Origin: CAZIAK01 sp964537035
Lineage (GTDB): Bacteria; Planctomycetota; B15-G4
Direction: 5' to 3'
NCBI GenBank assembly: GCA_964537035.1
Contig: CAZIAK010000010.1
Location: 51,157 to 115,156, forward strand
DNA: 64,000 nt
Shown here piece by piece: positions 16,310 through 24,437 of this stretch (within the stretch, counting starts at the first letter, position 1; each line of letters opens with the position of its first letter). The notes below the pieces were generated by a model. That model did not search any database. It saw only the letters and a program-made list of their open reading frames with translations, and was not told the origin of the DNA. The position numbers were made by a program, and so were the translations under genes.

Positions 16310-17311
16310 TCAGCCCTCGTTTGTACCCTCTGGGACAGCCCCGTTCCCGCGCTTTGCCGCCCGGGCCTCGCTCAGCGAGGCCTGGTCCGCCACCAACTGC
16401 TCGACGATGGCCGTGTGGCGGGCACTGCGCCAGCGATCGTGGAGCCAGAGCCACTGCTCCGGAGTCTCTCGCACCCGCGCCTCCAGCGACGCGGAAAGGC
16501 GGCTGATCACGTCTCGCTCCGCCGCGTCGCCCTCGAGTGCGGGATCCGCCTCGATGGGAGGCTCGATGATGAAGCGATAGTGCAGGCCGTCAGGCTCTCG
16601 CAGCAGATAGGTCGGCAGCACAGCCACGCCGAAGCGGCTGGCCATGACCCCCGAGACCTTGTGTTGTCGCGAGGGCGCCCCCATGAAGTCCATCAACACG
16701 CTCTTGCGGCCAGCGTTCTGATCAAGCACCAACAGGATCACCGCGCCCTTGCGAAAGAGCCGCGCCATGGGCAAGCCGCTGCCCTCTTTCTCGAGGGTCC
16801 CCGCCAGTCCACCCATGCGATAGCGAACGACGAGCTTCTCCAGCAGCGGGTTGTCCAGGGGACGGGCCACGGCCCAGGGCTGAGCAAGACAGAGGCGGCA
16901 GACATGGGCCAGACACTCCCAGGCACCCAGATGGGCGGTGGCCAGCATCATGCCCCGGCCCTGCTCTTGCAGCGCCAGCGCGTGCTCTACACCTTCGACC
17001 TCGACCAGTGCCTCCAAGGGTTTGGACCGCAGCTGCCGGTGTAGCAGCAAGGGCTCGATGAGGTTCAGGGCCATGGTGCGAAACGCACCGCGCACCACGG
17101 CCTTGGCCCGCGACTCGTCCACGCCCAGCCGTTCACGCACCAGGTCACACGTGCGCACCCGCCGGGAGCGGAGCAGCAGGTAGGCCAGGTCGCCGAAACA
17201 GCGCATCACCCACAAGGCAAGCCGCCGCGGCATGACGACCACCGGGCCCAGCAGCGCCAGGACCAGCAGCCACTCCAGGCGGTTGCGGAAGTTGCTGCGG
17301 GACTCTGTCAT
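16310..17311 (-). CDS. LpxL/HtrB-type lipid A acyltransferase
   Basis: The 333-residue product is a lysophospholipid-acyltransferase-family enzyme of the LpxL/LpxM type, adding a secondary acyl chain to lipid A at the inner face of the cytoplasmic membrane. An N-terminal hydrophobic anchor spans about residues 13-45. The catalytic HX4E motif is HLGAWE (His127, Glu132), followed by GRKSVLMDFMGAPSR and the PEQWLWLHDRWR block near residue 283 that is typical of the family. It lies 31 bases after smc and 27 before the next gene, in an LPS-core context. Which acyl chain it transfers cannot be told. Confidence 0.86.
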   Translation of the reverse strand: MTESRSNFRNRLEWLLVLALLGPVVVMPRRLALWVMRCFGDLAYLLLRSRRVRTCDLVRERLGVDESRAKAVVRGAFRTMALNLIEPLLLHRQLRSKPLEALVEVEGVEHALALQEQGRGMMLATAHLGAWECLAHVCRLCLAQPWAVARPLDNPLLEKLVVRYRMGGLAGTLEKEGSGLPMARLFRKGAVILLVLDQNAGRKSVLMDFMGAPSRQHKVSGVMASRFGVAVLPTYLLREPDGLHYRFIIEPPIEADPALEGDAAERDVISRLSASLEARVRETPEQWLWLHDRWRSARHTAIVEQLVADQASLSEARAAKRGNGAVPEGTNEG

Positions 17312-17342
17312 GAGAACGACACCCGGTCAGCGTGGGACTGGG

Positions 17343-20300
17343 TCACCCTCCGGCCTCTTCGGCCTCCAGCGCCTCGCGCACCTGCTCACGGACCACGCCT
17401 CCCGCCCCGCCCCCGTCGTCGCTCGCTGCGGTCTCGGAGGTCTGGTCGGTCTCGGCGACCACGTCATGGACAGGCTCTGCGGTGAGGGCGTCAGCCCGAC
17501 CGGCAGCCAAGGGCTTGCTGCCGGTGCGCTTGGAGCTGCCGTTGCCCGCGGCGCCGTGGTTCTCGTACTCGTCGATGGTCAGACTCAAGACCTTGCTCAC
17601 GCCATGCTCCTGCATGGTCACGCCGAACACCTGGTCGGCGTAGCTCATGGTCCTGCGGGCGTGGGTCACCACCAGGAACTGGCTCTCCCCCAGAAAGTCT
17701 TCGAGCACGGAGCAGAAGCGATCGATGTTTGTTTCATCGAGGGCTGCGTCGACCTCGTCGAGCAGGCACACAGGGCTGGGCCGCGAACGGAACAAGGCGA
17801 AGAGCAGTCCCACGGCGGTCAGGGTGCGCTCACCGCCTGACAGCAAGGTGATGTTCCGGGCGTCCTTTCCGGGGGGTGCGGCGGTGATGTTGATGCCCGC
17901 CTCGAGCACATCGGCCCCCTCTTCGAGAGCGATATCAGCCTTACCACCACGGAACAACTTGCGGAAGATGACCCGGAAGTGCTCGCGCACCTCGTTGAAA
18001 GCCAGCACGAACCGCTCGCGGGATTCGCGGTTGAGCTTGTTGATCGTCTCGTTCAGTGACTGCTGCGCGCTGACCAGGTCATCTCGCTGGGTGACCATGA
18101 CGCCCAGTCGTTCGTCCACGTCGGCGAGCTCGTCTACTGCGGCCAGGTTGACGTTGACCATGCGGCCCAGACGCTCGCGCAAGACGTTGATCTCTGCGGA
18201 GACGTCGTCCCAGTTTGTGTCCTCGTCGCCCTCGCCTTCGGGAGCTTTGGTCTCGGCCAGATCGATCTCGAGTTCTTCGAGAACTTTCTGCTGCAGCTCG
18301 TCTCGGCGAATGGCCGTCTCGCGGCTGGCCAGACGATGCTCGGACAGGCTCTGGGCCCGCGCCTCAAGCACGCCCTCACGCTCGGTCACCTGCGCCTGAA
18401 CCACCGCGAGCTCGTCAGTGACGGTGGTCGACCGCTCACGAGCCACGTCGAGGGCCCGTGAACGAGTGTCTCGTTCTTGGGTCAGATCGGTGCAGCGACC
18501 ATCGAGGGCGGACAGTTTCTCTTCGAGCCCGCCCCGTAGTCCCACAAGACTCTCGAGCTCTCCCTGGGCGTTCTTCGCCTCTTCGTTGCGCTCGTCGGCG
18601 CCACGCTGAACCTGCCGCCGTTCGCTCTCCAAGGCCTCCTGACGTTCGCGCCGTGCAGAGTGTTCGAGGCGCGCTGCAGCCAGGGCCTCCTGGGCCGCGA
18701 CAAACGTCGACTGGATCTCTCGCTGGCACTGATCCTGCCGGGCCTCTTCGAGCCGGTCGGCAGCCACCGCCGCCTCGAGTTCGCCTTCGAGGCGCGTGGC
18801 TTCGGCCAAGACCGCAGCCAGCTCGGTGAGTTCGCCAGCCAGCTTCTCAAGGTCTGCGGCGCGCAAGGCACGGTCCCGCTCGAAGTGCTGCTGGCGTGCG
18901 GCGCCCTGACGTTCGGCCTCGAGGGCCCGCTCGCGCTCGCCTTCGAGCTCGCGCAAGGCCTTGCGGGACGTCCCCACCAGTTCGCGGGCCTGGTGCAACT
19001 GTTCGAGGACAGCACCCCGCCGCTCGGCCGCCTGGCCCAGCTCGGTCTCAAGCACGGCGCAGGCCTCGACCAGCTCGGCCAGCTCGGCGCGACGGGCGAC
19101 CAGCCCACCCGCCTGCCCTGCGGCCCCGCCGCGCAAGGTGCCCCGCTCATCAAGCAGCTCACCCTGGGGAGTGACCCAGACCGTGACGCCGTCGGGGCGG
19201 GCATCAGCCAGGGCAGCCCGGTCGGGCACCAGCCGCACATGGGCCAGCAAGGCCTCGAACACACCGTGGTGCGCCGTGACTTCGAGATGGTCGAGCAGCC
19301 GTTCGCCCTCGGCAGCACCTTGGCGAGGCAGCACAGAATCGGCAGGGATCAACGCCACCTGTCCGCCCTTCACAGACGCCAGGTGGGCGAGCGCCGCCAG
19401 ACCGTCTCGACGGCCAGCCACGACCAACGCCTGGGTCGTGGAGCCCAAGGCCACCTCGACCGCTTCGGCCAGACCACGAGGCACGTTCACATGGTCGACC
19501 AGCAGGCCGTGCAGGCCTTCAAGATCGGACTCGAGCAGGCAGACAGCGCCGGGCGAGACCCCATCACGGCGCTGGATCAACTCTTGCAGGGCTTCTCGAC
19601 GACTGATGCCCGCGGCCAGATTCTCCCGAACATCTTGGAGTCGGCCATCGAGCCCCTGCAACTCAGCGCCGAGTTGCTGCTCCCGGTCGAGTCGGGTGCT
19701 CAGCTCGGCCCCGACCCGCTCCACGTCCCCATCGAGCTGACGAGCCTTCTCGAAGAGCTGGCCTTGCTGTTCGGCCTGGCCCTCGATCTGTCCATCGAGC
19801 ACCACGATCTGTTCGGCGAGTCGGTCGCGAGAGGCGCTCAGACCAGCGTGGCGCGACGCAGCCGCCGAGCGCTTGTTGCGATACTCGGTGAGCGTACCCA
19901 GCCGGGCGAGCGCGGCCTCGCGCCGCTCTTCTGTGGACCGCCGCCAGGCCTGCAACGCCTCGTGGGCTGATCTGTGGGCCTCGCTGCAGGTGGCCACTTC
20001 GGCTTCCCAGCGAGCGGCTTCGCTGGCCACTTCGTCGAGGCGCTTGCCCACACCCTCGACCTCTTGGCGACGGTCGGCCAGAGCCTGTTGCAGGACCAGC
20101 ACGCGCCCCTCGAGAAGTTGCCGCCGCTCTGCAATGTCAGCGACCCGCTCCCGGAGAGACGTCTGCCGTTCGCCGAGGGCCTCGACCTCACCCGTGGCCT
20201 GCCGGAACGACTCCGCGGTCTCGTCGACGGAACGACGCACGGTGGTGAGCTGGTCCTGCAGGGCGGTGACCGACTGGCGAGCGGTCTCGACCTCGCTGCG

Positions 20301-21074
20301 GGCCCCTTGCTCAGCCTCGGTCAGGGTGGACTCGTCTCGGGACTGCTGCTCCATCGTCCCGCCCAGCTCAGACCACTGGTGGGCGAAGTAGAGCGACTTC
20401 AGCTGCCGGGAGCGATCACGTGCCTCGACGAAGCTGCGCGCCCGCCCGGCCTGGACCTTGAGCGAACGCTGACGCTTCTCGAGCTCTTCGACCAGATCGC
20501 CAAGGCGCAGCAGGTTCTGCTCGGTGCGGGCCAGCTTCAGCTCGCTCTCACGACGCCTGGCCCGATAGCGGCTGATGCCCGCCGCCTCTTCGAAGATGCG
20601 TCGACGTTCTTGAGCGTTCGCCGAGAGCACGGCGTCGATGCGTCCCTGCTCCATGACCGAGTAGGCGCTTGCACCCAGCCCCGTGTCGAGCAACAGGTCG
20701 CGGACGTCTTTCAGCCGGGCGGCCTGACGGTTGATCAGGTACTCACTGTCGCCGCTGCGGTACAGCCGCCGGGTGATGACCACCTCGGTGTAGTCGATGG
20801 GCAGCACCCCATCGGCGTTGTCGAACACCAGCGAGACCTCGGCGAAGTTTCGCTGAGCCCGGGCGCCATTGCCCTTGAAGATCACGTCGAGCATGTCCTT
20901 GCCGCGCAGGGCAGAGGCGCGCTGCTCGCCCAGGGCCCATTTGACCGCGTCGATGACGTTGCTCTTGCCGCAACCGTTGGGGCCCACGATGGCCGTCAAC
21001 CCCGGGGGCAGCTTGAGCGAGGTCCTGTCTGCGAAGGACTTGAAACCGTGAATCTCGACGCATGTCAGGCGCAT
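17343..21074 (-). CDS. smc: chromosome segregation ATPase SMC
   Basis: The 1243-residue protein is the core of the bacterial condensin that compacts and segregates chromosomes, normally with ScpA and ScpB (not seen here). Walker A GPNGCGKS lies at residues 31-38. Long heptad-rich coiled coils run about 165-490 and 670-1000 around a hinge, where GVSPGAVCLLESDLEGLHG opens the hinge domain. The C-terminal head has the ABC signature LSGGERTLTAVGLLF and Walker B PVCLLDEVDAALD. After the head comes an extra tail of roughly 80 residues, low-complexity and acidic, not usual for SMC. ATG 21074 overlaps the preceding gene by 10 bases. Confidence 0.95.
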   Translation of the reverse strand: MRLTCVEIHGFKSFADRTSLKLPPGLTAIVGPNGCGKSNVIDAVKWALGEQRASALRGKDMLDVIFKGNGARAQRNFAEVSLVFDNADGVLPIDYTEVVITRRLYRSGDSEYLINRQAARLKDVRDLLLDTGLGASAYSVMEQGRIDAVLSANAQERRRIFEEAAGISRYRARRRESELKLARTEQNLLRLGDLVEELEKRQRSLKVQAGRARSFVEARDRSRQLKSLYFAHQWSELGGTMEQQSRDESTLTEAEQGARSEVETARQSVTALQDQLTTVRRSVDETAESFRQATGEVEALGERQTSLRERVADIAERRQLLEGRVLVLQQALADRRQEVEGVGKRLDEVASEAARWEAEVATCSEAHRSAHEALQAWRRSTEERREAALARLGTLTEYRNKRSAAASRHAGLSASRDRLAEQIVVLDGQIEGQAEQQGQLFEKARQLDGDVERVGAELSTRLDREQQLGAELQGLDGRLQDVRENLAAGISRREALQELIQRRDGVSPGAVCLLESDLEGLHGLLVDHVNVPRGLAEAVEVALGSTTQALVVAGRRDGLAALAHLASVKGGQVALIPADSVLPRQGAAEGERLLDHLEVTAHHGVFEALLAHVRLVPDRAALADARPDGVTVWVTPQGELLDERGTLRGGAAGQAGGLVARRAELAELVEACAVLETELGQAAERRGAVLEQLHQARELVGTSRKALRELEGERERALEAERQGAARQQHFERDRALRAADLEKLAGELTELAAVLAEATRLEGELEAAVAADRLEEARQDQCQREIQSTFVAAQEALAAARLEHSARRERQEALESERRQVQRGADERNEEAKNAQGELESLVGLRGGLEEKLSALDGRCTDLTQERDTRSRALDVARERSTTVTDELAVVQAQVTEREGVLEARAQSLSEHRLASRETAIRRDELQQKVLEELEIDLAETKAPEGEGDEDTNWDDVSAEINVLRERLGRMVNVNLAAVDELADVDERLGVMVTQRDDLVSAQQSLNETINKLNRESRERFVLAFNEVREHFRVIFRKLFRGGKADIALEEGADVLEAGINITAAPPGKDARNITLLSGGERTLTAVGLLFALFRSRPSPVCLLDEVDAALDETNIDRFCSVLEDFLGESQFLVVTHARRTMSYADQVFGVTMQEHGVSKVLSLTIDEYENHGAAGNGSSKRTGSKPLAAGRADALTAEPVHDVVAETDQTSETAASDDGGGAGGVVREQVREALEAEEAGG

Positions 21075-22516
21075 GAACCGCTGCCAGTAAGTGAGGGTGA
21101 TCTGGACATGAGGGCCCGGTAGAAGTCTTCAGCCACGGGAGGCACGGGCACTGCCGCTCCGGGACAGAGGCGCAGCAGCTCAGCGAGCCGAGCGACCTCG
21201 ACCGCATCATCAGGCGCATCGGCAGATGCCACCAGGGTCAGCTCCCGCTCGGCCTGGCCTTGGTGCTCTCGGGCCAGGCGTTCGCCCAGGGCCGCCGCCA
21301 GGTCATCGCCATTGGCACGAGCCCGCACACCGTCGCCCAGGATCAGCCGGCGCGCCGCGGCCCAGCCGGCCAAGTCGATGCGCAGGCGTTCGGCGGCACC
21401 CTCCCCCAAGCTGGGCCCCAGAGCCTGCCAGGCTCCACGGACAGGTTCGGAGTCGGCCCAGGCGACCAGGCCACGCTCGGTGAGCTGTACAGCCTCGGCC
21501 ACCAGGTCAAGGAAGGCCCCGGGACGGCCTGCCCCTGCGGCCGCCGCCAAGACCGGCAAATGCACTCGAGCTGCCGCGCTGACGCAGCCCGGGACAGGCG
21601 AGCGGCGAGCGGCCTCGATCGAGCAGCGGCCTGCCGTGAGCTTGGCGAGTCCCTCAGGATCCGAGCAGGGCCCGTGAACGCGTAGGGCCCAGCGAGCCAG
21701 GGGGATCGTCTCCAAGGCCTCCAGCAGCCCGACCTGCAAGGCGTCGGCCTGCAGGGCGCGGTGGGCGGGCAGGCTGAGCACAACCCGCCCCGCCGACCCA
21801 TCGGTGTTCACCAGCTGATGGGCCAGGTCTTGAGCCGCTCTGCGCCCTGGCAAGGCCCCCTCCCAGGGCAGGACCAGATCATCGAGCACCAGCCCGGCCA
21901 GGGGACGCAGGGCAGCGCCCAGCACGGCAGACCGGGGCATGCGGCCGTTGCCCTGCCTGGAGGACCACCCCGCGGGCAGCACGGCCTCGACCACCCGCGC
22001 CCCCACCAGCCAGGGGCGAAAGTCGATCCAGCCGTCTTCTTGGGCGGCCACCGCGTCGGAGGGCAAGACGTGACGCAAGGCGTGATCTTGCAGCAGCGCC
22101 CCGGCCAGCCGCCGGTCGACCGCGCTCCCTGGAGCACCGTCGGTCAGCAAGGCGGTCAAGGGCACCTCGGGGGCTGCTGCACGCGCCCGTGGTCCCTGAG
22201 CGCGCGAGTGCTGGCGCAGAGCCTCGTAGACCTGGGCGGCGACGTCATCGCCGGATTCGACGAGCAGCCTCCTGGCCAGCTCTGCCACTTCGTCCCGCCC
22301 CACCAGGGGGCCCTGCTCGTTGCGGGAGAGGAACAGCTCGATCACGGAGGCCAGGTCGTCCGCCCGGTGGCGAGCCTGGGCGCCCAGACGCTCTTCGCCC
22401 GTGCGGGACAAGGCGCGTCGCAAGGAGACGGCCAGCCGGGCGCCGTCAAAGGGCTCGACCCGACCGTCAGGCCCCAACACCGCTGCCGGGTGGGCAAGAT
22501 CAGGGTTCCTGCGCAC
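21065..22516 (-). CDS. ATP-cone protein resembling a degenerate anaerobic ribonucleotide reductase (NrdD-like)
   Basis: The 483-residue product starts at GTG 22516, which has GGGGAG about 7 bases upstream and overlaps the nrdR end by 17 bases; ATG 22555 is the alternative. Residues about 8-100 look like an ATP-cone (GPDGRVEPFDGARL, then DEVAELARRLL). The rest follows the class III reductase layout weakly: ALLQDHALRHVLPSDAVAAQEDGWIDF recalls the NrdD segment before its HIHD motif, and GCVSAAARVHLPVLAAAAG recalls the Leu-Pro-Arg block. I see no C-terminal glycyl-radical motif and no paired catalytic cysteines, so reductase activity is unlikely. With NrdR upstream, a regulatory role sensing ATP/dATP is my inference. 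Confidence 0.62.
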   Translation of the reverse strand: MRRNPDLAHPAAVLGPDGRVEPFDGARLAVSLRRALSRTGEERLGAQARHRADDLASVIELFLSRNEQGPLVGRDEVAELARRLLVESGDDVAAQVYEALRQHSRAQGPRARAAAPEVPLTALLTDGAPGSAVDRRLAGALLQDHALRHVLPSDAVAAQEDGWIDFRPWLVGARVVEAVLPAGWSSRQGNGRMPRSAVLGAALRPLAGLVLDDLVLPWEGALPGRRAAQDLAHQLVNTDGSAGRVVLSLPAHRALQADALQVGLLEALETIPLARWALRVHGPCSDPEGLAKLTAGRCSIEAARRSPVPGCVSAAARVHLPVLAAAAGAGRPGAFLDLVAEAVQLTERGLVAWADSEPVRGAWQALGPSLGEGAAERLRIDLAGWAAARRLILGDGVRARANGDDLAAALGERLAREHQGQAERELTLVASADAPDDAVEVARLAELLRLCPGAAVPVPPVAEDFYRALMSRSPSLTGSGSCA

Positions 22517-23030
22517 GTGGCTCTCCCCGGGCAGCCGTGCTCGCGTCGACGCCATCGACGGAGACCTCCTCATCGAGCTCGGCGCCGAGCAGGGGCTTGA
22601 GCTCATCCAAGAACTGGTTCACGTCCTTGAACTCACGATAGACGCTGGCGAAGCGCACGTAGGCCACTTGATCGAGGCGCCGCAGGGCCTCCATGACCAG
22701 GTGGCCGATGTACTTGCTGGCCACTTCTTTGTCGAAGACCTCGTGGAGCTTCACCTCGATATCGGCCACCAGGGCCTCGAGGGTGTCGGTCTCGACCCGT
22801 CGCTTGTGGCAGGCCACCATCATCGAAGACAGCAGCTTGTCCCGATCAAATGGCACTCGATTGCCATCTTTCTTGACCACTCGCAGGGGCGTCTCGCCCA
22901 CCTTCTCGTAGGTGGTGAAACGTCCACCGCACTCCAGGCACTCGCGACGGCGACGGATCGCGTCCGCCTCGCCCGAAGTCCGGGAGTCGATCACACGGTC
23001 GTTGTTCGCCTTGCAGTAAGGACAGCGCAC
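22500..23030 (-). CDS. nrdR: transcriptional regulator NrdR
   Basis: The 176-residue repressor controls ribonucleotide reductase genes by sensing ATP/dATP. GTG 23030 gives the normal N-terminus, a zinc ribbon with CPYC and CLECGGRFTTYE (residues about 3-40), followed by an ATP-cone (about 48-138) containing VVKKDGNRVPFDRDKL and AYVRFASVYREFKDV. The tail after the cone is about 20 residues longer than usual. A purine-rich GAGGGG lies about 10 bases upstream of the GTG; longer frames back to 23219 are not protein-like. It heads the operon through smc to the glycosyltransferase gene. Confidence 0.94.
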   Translation of the reverse strand: MRCPYCKANNDRVIDSRTSGEADAIRRRRECLECGGRFTTYEKVGETPLRVVKKDGNRVPFDRDKLLSSMMVACHKRRVETDTLEALVADIEVKLHEVFDKEVASKYIGHLVMEALRRLDQVAYVRFASVYREFKDVNQFLDELKPLLGAELDEEVSVDGVDASTAARGEPRAQEP

Positions 23031-23228
23031 GCCGGGGACCCCTCGCTCGCGACCGGCCGGGACAGGACCTGGGGGCGCCCTGTGGCGCACACCAACCGGC
23101 GGGAGTATCCCACAAGATGTGGTGGGACCGAAACCCTCGGTAACAAAACCCATGGGGTCGGTGTTCGAAATCGGGCCGCAACGACCGTCAGGCACCGTCT
23201 GGCCAGCGCGGGCCACCACGAGCCGGGA

Positions 23229-24437
23229 TCAGTTCCCGCTGCGGCTCCAGAAGTGTGGCCCACCCGGCGTGTGCAGCTCCTCGAACACGATCGACTTGTT
23301 CACCGGGTCGCCCTGGATGTCCAGGTGGACGGTCCCGGTGACCCCCTCCCGACGCAGATTACGAAACGCCATTCGCATGTCATTGCCGTCGAGATCCGAG
23401 TCAAATATCGAGAACACGGCCCGCCCCACGTCGTAGCCCAGAGCCACGAAGTCCGTGGGCCAGGGCCCGTCATGATCCTCCTTGTAGCGGGCCACGAAGC
23501 TCTCGACCAAGGTCTGACGGTCACTGGGCACCTGCCGCTCGCCGGGGCTGAAGTGGCTGGTGTAGAAGGCCTGAGCCACCTTGCCCGGGACCACGTCGGC
23601 GATGACAGGGCCCTCCCACCCATCAGAGCCCAGGAGCACCAGGTTCTGGACACGGGCATCCGTGGCCCCCTCAAGCATGGTCACCACGCTGTCGTGGTAC
23701 CCGGCCAGGAGCACGCCCTCGGGCTCGAGTTCAGCCACCCTGTCGAGCACCCCGGCCAGATCTTCGCTGTCGTCGTAGTAGGCCACCTCGCCCACGATAC
23801 GGCCGTGGCGGGTCACGAAGGCCTGGGCGAACTCACGGCCCAGGCCCAACGAGTAGCGGGAGCCCAGATCGACGGCCACGGCCAGACGAGAGAGGCCCAG
23901 GTCGTGGCGGGCGAAGTAGGCCAGGGCCCGGGCCACCTCGGGGTCGGTGAAGCAGTAGCGAAAGGCGAAGGGATTGCCGCGGGTGAACTCCTCGCCCGTG
24001 GCCGAAGGGCTGATCAAGGGCACCTCATGGGAAGCCGCCGAGCCCGCGGCCACCATGGCCAGATCGGTGGTGAGTGGCCCGATGACCACCGAGGCCCCTT
24101 GATCCACGAGCAACTGAAAACCCGCCGACGTGCCCGGAACAAGGCTCTCGTTGTCGGCCACGACGAGCTCGATCTGCTCGCTCACCGGGCGGCTGGCGTT
24201 GACCTCGTTCAGGGCCATGGTCAGCCCCTGAAGAGCCTCTTGTCCCCAGGGGGAAAAGCGGCCGGTCTGGGGCAGCAACACGCCGACCCGGTGAGGCCTG
24301 GAGTCACAGCCGACGAAGCCAAAGACCCCCACAGCAACCCACAGGACAGCCCAACCCAGACCTGCCCGTTCTTCCACCGCGCGGCGAACCGCGCCTCGAA
24401 CTCGTCCGGGTAGCTCCTGCTCGCCTGGGACGCTCAC
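23229..24437 (-). CDS. branched-chain-amino-acid-type solute-binding lipoprotein
   Basis: The 402-residue product is a periplasmic binding protein of the LivJ/ANF-receptor type. A hydrophobic segment ends in a lipobox at FGFVGC (Cys44) after an unusually long, Arg/Glu-rich leader, so it should be a lipoprotein. The mature part has VGVLLPQTGRFSPWGQEALQGL, VIGPLTTDLAMVAAG, PLISPSATGEEF and the two-lobed alternation of the fold. No permease or ATPase gene is nearby. Instead it overlaps the upstream Ser/Thr kinase gene by 4 bases (GTGA), implying equimolar translation and a sensing role rather than transport. The ligand is unknown. Confidence 0.86.
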   Translation of the reverse strand: MSVPGEQELPGRVRGAVRRAVEERAGLGWAVLWVAVGVFGFVGCDSRPHRVGVLLPQTGRFSPWGQEALQGLTMALNEVNASRPVSEQIELVVADNESLVPGTSAGFQLLVDQGASVVIGPLTTDLAMVAAGSAASHEVPLISPSATGEEFTRGNPFAFRYCFTDPEVARALAYFARHDLGLSRLAVAVDLGSRYSLGLGREFAQAFVTRHGRIVGEVAYYDDSEDLAGVLDRVAELEPEGVLLAGYHDSVVTMLEGATDARVQNLVLLGSDGWEGPVIADVVPGKVAQAFYTSHFSPGERQVPSDRQTLVESFVARYKEDHDGPWPTDFVALGYDVGRAVFSIFDSDLDGNDMRMAFRNLRREGVTGTVHLDIQGDPVNKSIVFEELHTPGGPHFWSRSGN

